A stretch of DNA of 64,000 nucleotides from Mycolicibacterium llatzerense (GCF_000878195.1 NZ_JXST01000030.1:22746-86745); one strand, 5' to 3'; counted from the stretch's first letter, positions 44,194 through 53,629 are shown. Numbers and translations are program-made. The notes: a model not told the origin generated them from the letters alone.

Positions 44194-44871
44194 ATGAGTG
44201 TTGCGGGTGTGGAACAGCTCGATGACGTTGCCTCCGAGGAGATGTCGTTTGCCGACCGCGCCTACCTGGTGATCCGCGACAAGCTCATCATGCTGGACAT
44301 CCGCCCCAACGAAGCCATCGTGGAAAGCGAATTGGCCGCGGAGCTCAAACTGGGGCGCACGCCCGTCCGCGAGGCGCTCAAGCGCTTGGAAGTGGACCGG
44401 CTGGTGGTCTCCTTCCCTCGTCGGGGCACCTTTGCTACGGGTGTCGATGTCGCCGACCTCCGCCACATTTCGCAGATCCGGGTCAATCTCGAGCCCGTCG
44501 CGGCGCGCTCGGCGGCCGAGAACGCCTCGGCCGAGGTGCGTGCCGGCCTGCTCGAGCTGGCCGATCGCACCGAGGCGCTCGATGTCGAGAACATCCACCG
44601 CGACGAACTGATGCGGTGGGACCTGCGCGCGCACCGCGCGATCTACCGAGCCACCGGAAACCCGCATCTCGAGGACGTGCTGGTCCGCTACGACAACCTG
44701 GCGACCCGCATCTTCTGCCTGTTTCTCGACCGGCTGCCGACCGTGGCCCGCCACGTGGGTGAGCACGCCGAACTGTTGCGGACCATCGCCGGTGGCGACG
44801 GCGATGCCGCTGCGCAGATCGCGCTCGAGCACGTCACCGGATTCGAGAAAGCCGTCCGCGCCATCGTCTGA
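44194..44871 (+). CDS. GntR-family regulator, FCD (FadR-type) domain, copy 2
   Basis: 225 residues, a clear paralogue of the gene just upstream. Shared stretches are LAAELKLGRTPVREALKRLE, FPRRGTFATGV, IYRATGNPHLE and FLDRLPTVARHV. The metal-ligand histidines are retained (RAHRAIYRATGNPH, HVGEHAELL), though the first differs: DLRAH here against DVHVH in copy 1. This suggests the two bind related but different effectors at shared operators. Confidence 0.92.
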   Translation: MSVAGVEQLDDVASEEMSFADRAYLVIRDKLIMLDIRPNEAIVESELAAELKLGRTPVREALKRLEVDRLVVSFPRRGTFATGVDVADLRHISQIRVNLEPVAARSAAENASAEVRAGLLELADRTEALDVENIHRDELMRWDLRAHRAIYRATGNPHLEDVLVRYDNLATRIFCLFLDRLPTVARHVGEHAELLRTIAGGDGDAAAQIALEHVTGFEKAVRAIV

Positions 44872-44922
44872 CGTGCCCGACGAACGTGACCACTAGCGTC
44901 ACATCGTGGGTATTGTTGCGCC

Positions 44923-45705
44923 ATGAGCAACAGTGTCGTTGACTCCGGCAATGGCGGAGTGCAGTCCGTCGACCGCGCGCTGCAGGTCTTGGAGCTCCTC
45001 GCGCGCCGCGGCGAAGCCGGGGTCACCGAGCTGGCGTCGGATATCGGAGTGCACAAATCGACGGTCTCGCGCCTGCTCACGGCGCTCGAGGACCGCGAAC
45101 TCGTCGAGCAGGCTTTCGAGCGCGGCAAGTACCGACTCGGGTTCGGCATCCTGCGGCTGGCCAACGCGGTGTCGGGCCGCCTCGACGTCACGCAGCAGGG
45201 GCGAGAGGTCTGCGAGCGGCTGGCGCTCGACGTCGGCGAGACCGTGAACATCGCGGTGCTGCGGTCGGAGTATGTGGTGAACGTCGACCAGGCGCGCGGG
45301 CCGGCTGCCGTCAGCACGCACAACTGGGTGGGTGAACTCACCCCGTTGCACGCGACGTCGAGCGGCAAGGTGCTGCTGGCGTTCATGGCTGCGGATGCCC
45401 GCCGGGACCTGTTGGCGGTGGCCGGGCTGCGGCGGTTCACCGAGCACACCATCACGTCGGTCGAGGGCCTGGAAGCGCAGCTGCGCGACGTGCCGCAGAA
45501 CGGTTACGTGGTGTCGTTGGAAGAGCTCGAGGACGGGCTCAACGCGGTCGCCGCGCCGATTCGCGACCACATCGGCGGGGTCGTCGCCGCGCTGAGCGTC
45601 TCCGGGCCGGCGTACCGGCTCACCGGGGAGCGGGCTCGGGAGATTGCGCCGACGGTGGTCTCGGCCGCTGACGATGTCAGCCGCCGGATGGGCTATCAGG
45701 GCTGA
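44923..45705 (+). CDS. IclR-family transcriptional regulator
   Basis: 260 residues. Winged helix at the N-terminus (VQSVDRALQVLELLARRGEA, then ELASDIGVHKSTVSRLLTAL). The C-terminal effector domain shows GETVNIAVLRSEYVVNVDQ, TPLHATSSGKVLLAF and the typical IRDHIGGVVAALSVSGPAYR. It lies amid the betaine genes after the two GntR genes; candidate targets are the Rieske/BCCT units to its right. Effector unknown. Confidence 0.93.
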   Translation: MSNSVVDSGNGGVQSVDRALQVLELLARRGEAGVTELASDIGVHKSTVSRLLTALEDRELVEQAFERGKYRLGFGILRLANAVSGRLDVTQQGREVCERLALDVGETVNIAVLRSEYVVNVDQARGPAAVSTHNWVGELTPLHATSSGKVLLAFMAADARRDLLAVAGLRRFTEHTITSVEGLEAQLRDVPQNGYVVSLEELEDGLNAVAAPIRDHIGGVVAALSVSGPAYRLTGERAREIAPTVVSAADDVSRRMGYQG

Positions 45706-45775
45706 CCGTCCGGCGTCGCCGCCAATCCGATTCGGGTAATTTCGCGATTCCGGTCGCATATCAGATTGTCGCGTT

Positions 45776-45786
45776 CTAATATATCA
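45776..45786. promoter_or_regulatory. GntR-type operator copy 4, CTAATATATCA
   Basis: 110 nt upstream of the BCCT transporter, identical to copy 2. It brings uptake under the same control as sarcosine and dimethylglycine oxidation. Confidence 0.68.
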
Positions 45787-45895
45787 GCGGATCGCCGCTG
45801 ACTGACCTGGTCGCCCGCGGCGAACCGCAAGTCGATGCCGGTGCGGTACTGGCCGCGCGAATGGCGTCGTTGGTTGCCAGGTTTAGGAGCGCGAT

Positions 45896-47557
45896 GTGAC
45901 AGCGCAAAGCCCACGATCACTGGAATCCGAGATCAAGGCGAAGATTCAGGACGCCTTTCCCGGGCCCGGCATTCCGATCCCCGACGGTCTCGACGACGAC
46001 GAGCTCGACGTTCCGCTGTGCGCCCGGCGCCCGATCACCGACAAGGTCGTGTTCGGGACCACCGCCATGCTCGTCGTCGCGATCCTGGGCTGGGGCCTGG
46101 CCTCGCCGGCGTCGTTCCAGTCTCGGATGTCGGTGATCCTGAACTGGGTCGTGACCAACCTCGGCTGGCTCTTCATCATCGCGGCGACCTGCTTCGTGCT
46201 GTTCGCGGTGTGGCTCGCGATGAGCCGCTACGGCCGGATACCCCTTGGACAGGACGGCGAGAAACCCGAGTTCAATACCGTCAGCTGGATCGCCATGATG
46301 TTCAGCGCGGGCATGGGCATCGGCCTGATCTTCTGGGGCGTCACCGAACCGTTGACACATTTCGTGAAACCGCCGCCGGGGCTCGCCGACTCCAAGGCCG
46401 GCACCGCGTTGGCGACCGCGCTGTTCCACTGGGGCTTCCATCCGTGGTCCATGTATGCCGTCGTCGGATTGTCCATCGCGTACGGCAGCTATCGGATGGG
46501 CCGCAGGCAGCTCATCAGTTCGTCGTTCATCCCATTGCTCGGCCGCAAGCGCATCGAGGGGCCCGTCGGAAAGATCATCGACATCCTCGCGATCTTCGCG
46601 ACGATGTTCGGCACCGCCGCCTCGCTGGGCCTGGGGGCGTTGCAGATCGGGTCCGGCATCGAGGTGATCGGCTGGGTCGAGAAGGCCGGCACCATGTTGC
46701 TGGTCGCCGTGGTCGCCATTCTCACCCTGGCGTTCGTCGCCTCGGCGGTGTCCGGGGTTTCGCGCGGTATCCAATGGCTGTCGAACATCAACATGGTGCT
46801 CGCGCTCGTGTTGGCGATCTTCGTGTTCGTTCTCGGGCCGACGGTGCTGATCCTCAATCTGTTGCCGACGACGCTCGGTGACTATGCGGCCAATCTGGCG
46901 TCCATGTCGGCACGTTCGGCGGCGGCGGGGCCCGACACCGAGAAGTGGCTGTCGTCGTGGACCATTTTTTACTGGGCGTGGTGGATCTCGTGGGCGCCCT
47001 TCGTCGGCATGTTCCTGGCCCGGATCAGTCGCGGCAGGACCATCAAGCAGTTCGTCGTCGGCGTCATCCTGGTGCCCACCACGGTGAGTCTGATCTGGTT
47101 CGTGATCTTCGGTGGTGCCGGTATCGGTCAGCAGCGCGACGGCATCGACATCTTCGGGAAGGGCGAGCCGGAATCGACGTTGTTCGGCATGCTCAACCAC
47201 CTGCCGTGGGCCGGCGCTTCGTCGCTGCTGGTCATGGCGCTCGTCGCGATCTTCTTCGTTTCGGGCGCCGACGCGGCCTCGATGGTGATGGGCACGCTGT
47301 CGCAGAGCGGTTCCCTGTTCCCGTCGCGGTGGGCGGTGGCGTTCTGGGGACTCAGTACGGGCGCAGTGGCTGTGCTGATGCTCTGGGCCGGCGGCAATGA
47401 CGCCCTCAACGGCCTGCAGACGATGACGATCATCGTGGCCGCGCCGTTCGTCGTCGTGATGATCGGCATGTGTGTGTCGCTGTATCTGGATGTCACCCGG
47501 GACCCGATGGTGGCGCATCTGCGCAACAAGGCTCCCGTTCGGCGTAAAGCCGATTGA
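45896..47557 (+). CDS. BCCT-family glycine betaine / choline transporter
   Basis: 553 residues, 12 expected membrane helices, sodium- or proton-coupled import of a trimethylammonium compound. The BCCT substrate-site signature is clear: FYWAWWISWAPFVGMFLARI. Also MMFSAGMGIGLIFWGVTEP (Gly-rich TM helix) and SGADAASMVMGTLSQ. The 50-residue N-terminus is acidic. GTG 45896 has AGGAG upstream. The C-terminus is short, so osmotic sensing as in BetP is less likely than a catabolic role. Confidence 0.94.
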   Translation: MTAQSPRSLESEIKAKIQDAFPGPGIPIPDGLDDDELDVPLCARRPITDKVVFGTTAMLVVAILGWGLASPASFQSRMSVILNWVVTNLGWLFIIAATCFVLFAVWLAMSRYGRIPLGQDGEKPEFNTVSWIAMMFSAGMGIGLIFWGVTEPLTHFVKPPPGLADSKAGTALATALFHWGFHPWSMYAVVGLSIAYGSYRMGRRQLISSSFIPLLGRKRIEGPVGKIIDILAIFATMFGTAASLGLGALQIGSGIEVIGWVEKAGTMLLVAVVAILTLAFVASAVSGVSRGIQWLSNINMVLALVLAIFVFVLGPTVLILNLLPTTLGDYAANLASMSARSAAAGPDTEKWLSSWTIFYWAWWISWAPFVGMFLARISRGRTIKQFVVGVILVPTTVSLIWFVIFGGAGIGQQRDGIDIFGKGEPESTLFGMLNHLPWAGASSLLVMALVAIFFVSGADAASMVMGTLSQSGSLFPSRWAVAFWGLSTGAVAVLMLWAGGNDALNGLQTMTIIVAAPFVVVMIGMCVSLYLDVTRDPMVAHLRNKAPVRRKAD

Positions 47558-47651
47558 CGTGGGTTTTCAGGTGATTTGAGGCTGTTGTTCCGGCTGTGTA
47601 AACGGTGCGGTTCTGCCCTTGACAAGGGCTTGTGACTGCCACCACACTGTT

Positions 47652-47681
47652 GCGTAATACGAAATGCGTTGCGTGTTATGC
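47652..47681. promoter_or_regulatory. Imperfect inverted repeat upstream of the Rieske operon
   Basis: Arms GCGTAATACG (47652-47661) and CGTGTTATGC (47672-47681): 8 of 10 positions complementary, centres about 20 bp apart. It lies 29-58 nt before the ferredoxin start. A candidate IclR or other activator site; different from the ATATAT motif used elsewhere in the cluster. Confidence 0.5.
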
Positions 47682-47709
47682 GTCAAACCGTATCGAGAGG
47701 GCACACACG

Positions 47710-48072
47710 ATGCTGGAGATCTGTCCACTCTCCGAACTGCCTCCGGGTGAAGCCCGGCGCGTGGAATCCGACCCGCCCATCGCGGTCTTCCACACCGAGG
47801 ACGGCGAGGTGTTCGCGATCGATGACACCTGTTCCCATCAGGACGCGTCGCTGGCCGACGGCTGGCTGGAGGGGTGCGACGTCGAGTGTCCGCTGCATGC
47901 CTCGCGGTTCAACCTCCGCACCGGTGCGGTCGACGCGCCGCCGGCCAAGTTGCCGGTCCGCACGCACGCCGTCGTGATCTCCGACGGCGTCATCCACGTC
48001 GAGCTGAGCACCGAGCAGCCCAACCTGCCGCCGGATGTCCGCGCCCGACTTGGCGGAGCGGGGAAGCTGTGA
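47710..48072 (+). CDS. Rieske [2Fe-2S] ferredoxin (oxygenase electron carrier)
   Basis: 120-residue ferredoxin of the biphenyl-dioxygenase (BphF) type. Cluster ligands: C-S-H in DDTCSHQDASL and C-x2-H in VECPLHASRFN. It carries electrons from the reductase encoded next (GTGA overlap) to the Rieske oxygenase two genes on. ATG 47710 with GAGAGGG upstream. Confidence 0.93.
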   Translation: MLEICPLSELPPGEARRVESDPPIAVFHTEDGEVFAIDDTCSHQDASLADGWLEGCDVECPLHASRFNLRTGAVDAPPAKLPVRTHAVVISDGVIHVELSTEQPNLPPDVRARLGGAGKL

Positions 48073-49268
48073 AGCACGTCGCGATCGTGGGTGCCTCGCT
48101 CGCGGGGCTGTCCGCCGCCAGGGCGCTGCGGGCACAGGGCTTCGACGGGCAGCTGACCGTCATCGGCGACGAGGCGCAGCGGCCCTACGACCGCCCGCCG
48201 CTGTCGAAGGAGTTCCTCTGCGGCAACGTCTCCGAGGCCGATCTCGCGTTGGAGTCCGACGACGACGATCTGCAGGCGGACTGGCGGTTGGGAGTCTCCG
48301 CGACGGGACTCGATAGTCGCTGCGGCGCAATCGAACTCGCGGACGGAACGCGGATCGACGCCGATGGTGTGGTGATCGCGACCGGTTCCCGCGCCCGCCG
48401 CTGGCCCGGCAGCGCGGACATGGGCGGCGTGCACGTGATCCGCACCGTCGAGGATGCCCGCGCCTTGCGCGCAGACCTGGTACCCGGTGCGCAACTGGTT
48501 GTCATCGGCGCTGGCTTCATCGGAGCAGAAGTCGCCTCGACGGCGCGCAAGCTCGGTCTGGACGTCACGGTGGTCGAGGCCGCGCCGACTCCGCTGCAGA
48601 TGCAGCTCGGCGGCTGGCTCGGCGGCGTCGTCGCCGGTGCACACGCCGCCAACGGAACGAAGTTGATCTGCGGTGTCGGCGTCGCCGGGCTCGTCGGCGA
48701 GAAGCGTGCACTGCGCGCCCCCGGCAGCGTCGGGCGGGTCACCGGCGTCGACCTCGCCGACGGACGCCACCTGCCGGCTGACGTCGTTGTGGTCGGTATC
48801 GGTGGCATGCCCAACATCGACTGGCTGCACGGCAGTGGTCTGGAGCTGGGCAACGGCGTCCTCTGCGGCACCAACGGGCAGACGGCCCTGCCGAACGTCG
48901 TCGCCGTCGGCGACTGCGCGGCCTGGCTCGACCCCACCACCAACGCTCACCATCGCGTCGAGCACTGGACCGGTGCGCTGGAGCGTCCTGCCGCGGCTGT
49001 CGCCGCGCTGCTCTCCGGTGGTCGCCAAGAGGAGGCGGCAGTGAAGGCGCCGTATTTCTGGTCCGACCAGTACGGCTCGCGCATCCAGTTCGCCGGCATC
49101 GCGCGGCCCGACGACGAGATCACCATCGAGGACGGCAGCTGCGAGGAACGCTGCCTGCTGGCCACGTATCGGCGGGACGGCCTCTTGGTAGCGGTCCTCG
49201 GTATCGATCAGCCCCGGCTGTTCACCCGGTGGCGTCGCCAGCTGGTTCCCGCGGCCGCCGCCGTCTAG
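48069..49268 (+). CDS. FAD-dependent ferredoxin reductase
   Basis: 399 residues. Two dinucleotide-binding motifs: VAIVGASLAGLSAARALRAQ (FAD) and LVVIGAGFIGAEVASTARKL (NADH). Also RPYDRPPLSKEFLCG and VAVGDCAAW, characteristic of BphA4/rubredoxin reductase-type enzymes. Delivers NAD(P)H electrons to the Rieske ferredoxin. GTG start overlapping the upstream stop. Confidence 0.93.
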   Translation: MKHVAIVGASLAGLSAARALRAQGFDGQLTVIGDEAQRPYDRPPLSKEFLCGNVSEADLALESDDDDLQADWRLGVSATGLDSRCGAIELADGTRIDADGVVIATGSRARRWPGSADMGGVHVIRTVEDARALRADLVPGAQLVVIGAGFIGAEVASTARKLGLDVTVVEAAPTPLQMQLGGWLGGVVAGAHAANGTKLICGVGVAGLVGEKRALRAPGSVGRVTGVDLADGRHLPADVVVVGIGGMPNIDWLHGSGLELGNGVLCGTNGQTALPNVVAVGDCAAWLDPTTNAHHRVEHWTGALERPAAAVAALLSGGRQEEAAVKAPYFWSDQYGSRIQFAGIARPDDEITIEDGSCEERCLLATYRRDGLLVAVLGIDQPRLFTRWRRQLVPAAAAV

Positions 49269-49317
49269 TTGTTGCCCGCCAATGAAACTCACCACGGAAA
49301 CACCGAAAAGGAGCTCG

Positions 49318-50445
49318 ATGACCGCCACCGTGCCGCACCTGCCGGAAAGTCTCATTTCCACTCTGGCAGGGCACTACTACACCGATCCGGAGGTCTTCGC
49401 CCTCGAGCAGGAGAAGATCTTCGAGACCATGTGGTTCTGCGTTGTGCGCTCCGCGGATCTGGATAAGCCCGGTGCGTTCAAGACCGTTCAGGTCGGCCGT
49501 GAGAGCGTCCTGGTGACCAGGTCGCGCAAGGGCGACGTCAAGGCGTTCTTCAACCTGTGCCGGCATCGCGGCGCGCAGTTGTGTACCGAGGCCAGCGGTG
49601 AGGTCAAGCGCGCCTTCCAATGTCCTTATCACGCATGGACTTACGACCTCGACGGCAAGCTCATCGCGGCGCCGAACCTGACCAAGATGCCCGACATCGA
49701 CCGCGTCGAATACGGTCTGCGCGCGATCTCGGTGCGCGAATGGCTGGGCTACGTGTGGGTGTGCCTGGCCGACGAGCCGCCGTCGTTCGAAGACACCGTC
49801 ATGCAGGAGATCGTCGATCGGCTCGGCGATGTCGAGTCGATCGACCACTACACCGTGGCCGACCTGAGCCTCGGTCGCCGGATCGTCTACGACGTCAAGG
49901 CCAACTGGAAGCTCATCATCGAGAACTTCATGGAGTGCTACCACTGCGCCACGATTCACCCGGAACTCACCGAGGTGCTGCCCGAGTTCGCCGATGGCTA
50001 TGCCGCCCAGTTCTACGTCGGCCACGGCGCGGAGTTCGGCGAAGAGGTCTCGGGTTTCACCATCGATGGCTCAGAGGGTTTCGAGCACATCCCTGGCGTC
50101 ACCGCGGACCAGGATCGGCGTTACTACGCGATCACGGTGCGCCCGCAGGTGTTCGTCAACCTCGTGCCCGACCACGTCATCATCCATCGCATGTTCCCGA
50201 TGGCGGCCGACCGCACCATCGTGGAATGCGACTGGCTGTACCTGCCCGAGGTCGTCGAATCCGGGCGCGACGTCAGCAAGTCGGTGGAGTTGTTCCACCG
50301 CGTCAATCAGCAGGACTTCGACGCGTGTGAGCGGTGCCAGCCCGCCATGAGTTCGCGCGTCTACCGCGACGGTGGAGTGTTGGTGCCCAGCGAGCACCAC
50401 CTCGGTGAATTCCACCATTGGTTGCGAAACAAGCTCGCCGGCTGA
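49318..50445 (+). CDS. Rieske non-heme iron oxygenase, probable glycine betaine monooxygenase (GbcA-like)
   Basis: Predicted to remove a methyl group from glycine betaine as formaldehyde, giving dimethylglycine. About 375 residues. Rieske ligands: CRHRGAQL and CPYHAWTYDLDG. Mononuclear iron: NFMECYHCATIHPEL with the two His and a later Asp. Family relatives act on quaternary amines (GbcA, carnitine CntA, stachydrine Stc1), so the class is sure and the exact substrate comes from context. ATG 49318 has AAGGAG 5 nt upstream; ATG 49282 lacks one. With its ferredoxin and reductase it is a complete three-part system, unlike the two-part GbcAB of Pseudomonas. Confidence 0.88.
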   Translation: MTATVPHLPESLISTLAGHYYTDPEVFALEQEKIFETMWFCVVRSADLDKPGAFKTVQVGRESVLVTRSRKGDVKAFFNLCRHRGAQLCTEASGEVKRAFQCPYHAWTYDLDGKLIAAPNLTKMPDIDRVEYGLRAISVREWLGYVWVCLADEPPSFEDTVMQEIVDRLGDVESIDHYTVADLSLGRRIVYDVKANWKLIIENFMECYHCATIHPELTEVLPEFADGYAAQFYVGHGAEFGEEVSGFTIDGSEGFEHIPGVTADQDRRYYAITVRPQVFVNLVPDHVIIHRMFPMAADRTIVECDWLYLPEVVESGRDVSKSVELFHRVNQQDFDACERCQPAMSSRVYRDGGVLVPSEHHLGEFHHWLRNKLAG

Positions 50446-50506
50446 TGCGCGAAATTCGGCACCCGGCAACCCGGTTGGGTGTCGAATGTTTGCGGAGTCG
50501 GTGCGG

Positions 50507-50557
50507 TGTCCCGGTCCGCCGGGCCGGCTGGAGAGGCGGCCTTGGCGGGTCGGGACA
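50507..50557 (+). terminator. Terminator-like hairpin after the Rieske operon
   Basis: Arms 50507-50520 and 50544-50557 pair at 12 of 14 positions, with a further GC-rich hairpin in the loop. It lies 60 nt after the oxygenase stop and 50 nt before betB. No T-run. Confidence 0.5.
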
Positions 50558-50608
50558 CCACCTCGGTTGTGGTCGGGATGTGCGGTGATGGTTAGTCGAG
50601 GAGGCAAT

Positions 50609-52096
50609 GTGGACGGTGCACCGGATCTGCTCATCGGATCGCAGTGGCGGCATGCCGCTGACGGCGGTGTGCGGGAGATCATCAATCCCGCCACCGGCAA
50701 GGTCTTCGCCACCGTGGACGAGGCCACCCACGACGATGCGCTGGCGGCCGTCGCCGCGGCCAGGGCGGCGTTCGACGCCGGTGACTGGCCGGCCACTCCG
50801 GTCGCCGAGCGCGCCGCACTTCTCGATCGCATCGCCGATCTACTGGCCCGGGACAAGGAGTCGTTGGCGGCGGTGGAGACCGCCGATACCGGAAAGACCT
50901 TGGCGGAGAGCCGGATCGACATCGATGACGTGATCTCGGTGTTCCGCTACTACGCCAACCTGGTGACAACGCAGTCAGATCGGCTGGTCGATGTGGGCGA
51001 CCCGACCGTGATCAGCCGGGTGGTGCACGAGCCCATCGGGGTATGCGTGCTGATCGCCCCGTGGAACTACCCGCTATTGCAGATCTCCTGGAAGATCGCA
51101 CCGGCGCTGGCGGCCGGCTGCACCATGGTCGCCAAACCCAGTGAAGTGACACCGTTGTCGACCATCGCGTTCGTCCGGCTGGCCGAGGAAGCGGGCGTGC
51201 CCCCGGGCGTGCTCAACCTGATCCAGGGCAGCGGAGCTGCCGTGGGCGCCGCGCTCACCGACAACCCCGACGTCGACCTCATCTCGTTCACCGGTGGTCT
51301 GAGCACCGGCCAGCACATCGCCAGGAGCGCTGCCGAACATGTGAGCAAGGTGGCCCTGGAACTCGGCGGGAAGAACCCGCACATCGTGTTCGCCGATGCG
51401 GATTGGGAAAGCTCGGTGGACCAGGTCCTCACCGGGGTGTTCCTGCACTCGGGTCAGGTCTGTTCGGCGGGCACCCGGGTGATCATCGAGGACTCGATCG
51501 CCGACGACTTCGTCGCCCAACTCGCCGAACGGGCCGAGAAGATCCGGATGGGCGACGGCACCGACCCGCGCAGTGAGACCGGACCGCTGGTGTCCAAGCA
51601 ACAGCTGGACAAGATGGAATCGTTTGTGGCCCTCGGTATTTCCGAGGGGGCGAAGCTCGTCACCGGCGGTTGTCGGCCCAGCGATCCGGCGCTGGCGGAT
51701 GGCTACTTCTTCCTGCCGACGATCTTCGACCGCTGCGACCGCTCGATGCGGATCGTCACGGAGGAGACCTTCGGGCCGATCATGACGGTGGAGCGGTTCA
51801 CCGACGAGGCCGAGGCGATCATGCTCGGCAACGACACGCAGTACGGTCTCGCGGCAGGGGTGCGAACCTCTGATCCAGCGCGGGGCGAACGTGTGGTGCG
51901 CGCATTGCGGCACGGCACGGTGTGGTTGAACGACTTCGGCTACTACACCGCGGCAGCGGAGTGGGGCGGTTTCGGGAAGTCGGGCAACGGCCGCGAGCTC
52001 GGTCCCTCGGGTCTCGCGGAATATCAAGAGCTCAAACATATCTGGCACAACACCGCGCCAACGCCGGCCGGCTGGTTTGACGCCACCGAAGGCTAG
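50609..52096 (+). CDS. betB: Betaine aldehyde dehydrogenase
   Basis: Oxidises betaine aldehyde to glycine betaine with NAD(P). 495 residues. Catalytic Glu in LELGGKNPHIVF, catalytic Cys in FLHSGQVCSAGTR, NAD entry LIAPWNYPLLQISWKIAPA, and the BetB-like C-terminus GFGKSGNGRELGPSGLAEY. The GTG at 50609 is preferred because AGGAGG ends 4 nt upstream; ATG 50588 is in frame but less well placed. Followed at 12 nt by the permease and then the choline dehydrogenase. Confidence 0.9.
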   Translation: MDGAPDLLIGSQWRHAADGGVREIINPATGKVFATVDEATHDDALAAVAAARAAFDAGDWPATPVAERAALLDRIADLLARDKESLAAVETADTGKTLAESRIDIDDVISVFRYYANLVTTQSDRLVDVGDPTVISRVVHEPIGVCVLIAPWNYPLLQISWKIAPALAAGCTMVAKPSEVTPLSTIAFVRLAEEAGVPPGVLNLIQGSGAAVGAALTDNPDVDLISFTGGLSTGQHIARSAAEHVSKVALELGGKNPHIVFADADWESSVDQVLTGVFLHSGQVCSAGTRVIIEDSIADDFVAQLAERAEKIRMGDGTDPRSETGPLVSKQQLDKMESFVALGISEGAKLVTGGCRPSDPALADGYFFLPTIFDRCDRSMRIVTEETFGPIMTVERFTDEAEAIMLGNDTQYGLAAGVRTSDPARGERVVRALRHGTVWLNDFGYYTAAAEWGGFGKSGNGRELGPSGLAEYQELKHIWHNTAPTPAGWFDATEG

Positions 52097-52108
52097 GGAC
52101 ACAACTTC

Positions 52109-53629
52109 ATGACTCAGAACCTCACTGATACGGACAGCGGCGGACTCGAGGATTTCGGCTACAAGGAATCGCTGGACCGCAGCATCGGAAAATTCGCTAG
52201 CTTCGCGGCCGGGGTCAGCTATATCTCGATCCTGACCGGCACCTTCCAGCTGTTCTACGTCGGCTACGGCAACGGCGGTCCGGCCTACCTCTGGTCGTGG
52301 CCCATGGTCTTCATCGGGCAGATGGCGGTCGCGTTGTGTTTCATGGAACTCGCCGCCAAGTACCCCGTCGCGGGCTCGGTCTACAACTGGTCGAAGAAGC
52401 TGGGCAGCCGCATCGTGGGCTGGAGTTCGGGGTGGCTGATGTTGACGGCCTCCATCGTCACCCTGTCGGCCGTGGTGTTGGCCCTGCAACTGAACCTGCC
52501 GCGGCTGTGGCGCGGCTTCCAGGTGATCGGTGACGGCACCGGGCAGTACGACTTTGCCGCCAACGCGATCCTGCTGGGCACCGTCCTCATCGTGTTCACC
52601 ACCGTCGTCAACGCCTTCGGCGTGCGGCTCATGGCGATGATCAACAGCGCCGGCGTCTTCATCGAACTCATTGCGGCCGTGCTCATTGCGGTCATCTTGT
52701 TGTTCAACATCAAGCGCGGACCGAGCGTGTTCTTCGATACCCAGGGCCACGGCGCCGGCCTGCCCGGTGGATATTTCGGCGCGTTCCTGGTGGCGTCGGT
52801 GGCGTCGCTGTATGTGATGTACGGGTTCGACACGGCAAGCTCGCTCGGTGAGGAGACCGTCGAACCGCGGCGCACCGCACCGAAGGCCATCCTGCGCGCC
52901 ATCCTGGCATCGTTCGTGATCGGCGGCGCCATCCTCGCGGGCGCCATCATGGCCACGCCCGACCTCAACGACCCTGCGCTGGGCAGTGCCGACGGCAGCT
53001 TGCAGTCCATCGTCGAGAAGGTGATGTGGGGTCCGCTGGGGACCATCTTCCTGATCTGCATCGTGGTGGCGGTGACGGTGTGTTCGCTGGCTGTGCACAC
53101 CGCGGCGATCCGGCTGACCTTCGCGATGGCCCGCGACAACGCGCTGCCGTTCGGTGAGAAGCTCGCTAAGGTCCACCCCAAGACCCAGGCGCCGGTGGTG
53201 CCGGCCGTCGTGATCGGCATCATCGCGGTACTGATCCTCGTGGTCAACCTCGGGCAGCCCAAGGTGTTCACGGTGCTGACCTCGATCGCGATCATCATGA
53301 TCTACCTGGCCTACCTGATGGTCACCGGACCACTCCTGAAGAAGCGTCTGCAGGGGCAGTGGCCGCCGAAAGACCTGAAGGAAGGCGGCTATTTCACGAT
53401 GGGCAAATGGGGCCTGCCGGTCAACATCTTCGCGGTGCTGTGGGGCGTCGCGATGGCGATCAACCTGGCCTGGCCGCGCGTCGCCATTTATGGCGACCCG
53501 TGGTACAACACCTGGGGCGCGTTCGTGTACATCGGCGTCATCCTCGGACTGGGCCTGGTCTGGTATTTCATCAAGGGCCGCAACCACATTGGCACCCTTG
53601 CCTCCCATTCGGCATTCACCGACGAATGA
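52109..53629 (+). CDS. APC-superfamily amino acid / choline permease
   Basis: 506 residues, about 12 hydrophobic helices. Family features: FASFAAGVSYISILTGTFQL, ELAAKYPVAGSVYNWSKKLG, and YGFDTASSLGEETVEPRRTA. Resembles GABA/choline permeases of the AAT/ACT group. Between betB and betA, choline is the most likely cargo; the BCCT carrier at 45.9 kb may then serve betaine. Substrate inferred from position only. Confidence 0.88.
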   Translation: MTQNLTDTDSGGLEDFGYKESLDRSIGKFASFAAGVSYISILTGTFQLFYVGYGNGGPAYLWSWPMVFIGQMAVALCFMELAAKYPVAGSVYNWSKKLGSRIVGWSSGWLMLTASIVTLSAVVLALQLNLPRLWRGFQVIGDGTGQYDFAANAILLGTVLIVFTTVVNAFGVRLMAMINSAGVFIELIAAVLIAVILLFNIKRGPSVFFDTQGHGAGLPGGYFGAFLVASVASLYVMYGFDTASSLGEETVEPRRTAPKAILRAILASFVIGGAILAGAIMATPDLNDPALGSADGSLQSIVEKVMWGPLGTIFLICIVVAVTVCSLAVHTAAIRLTFAMARDNALPFGEKLAKVHPKTQAPVVPAVVIGIIAVLILVVNLGQPKVFTVLTSIAIIMIYLAYLMVTGPLLKKRLQGQWPPKDLKEGGYFTMGKWGLPVNIFAVLWGVAMAINLAWPRVAIYGDPWYNTWGAFVYIGVILGLGLVWYFIKGRNHIGTLASHSAFTDE

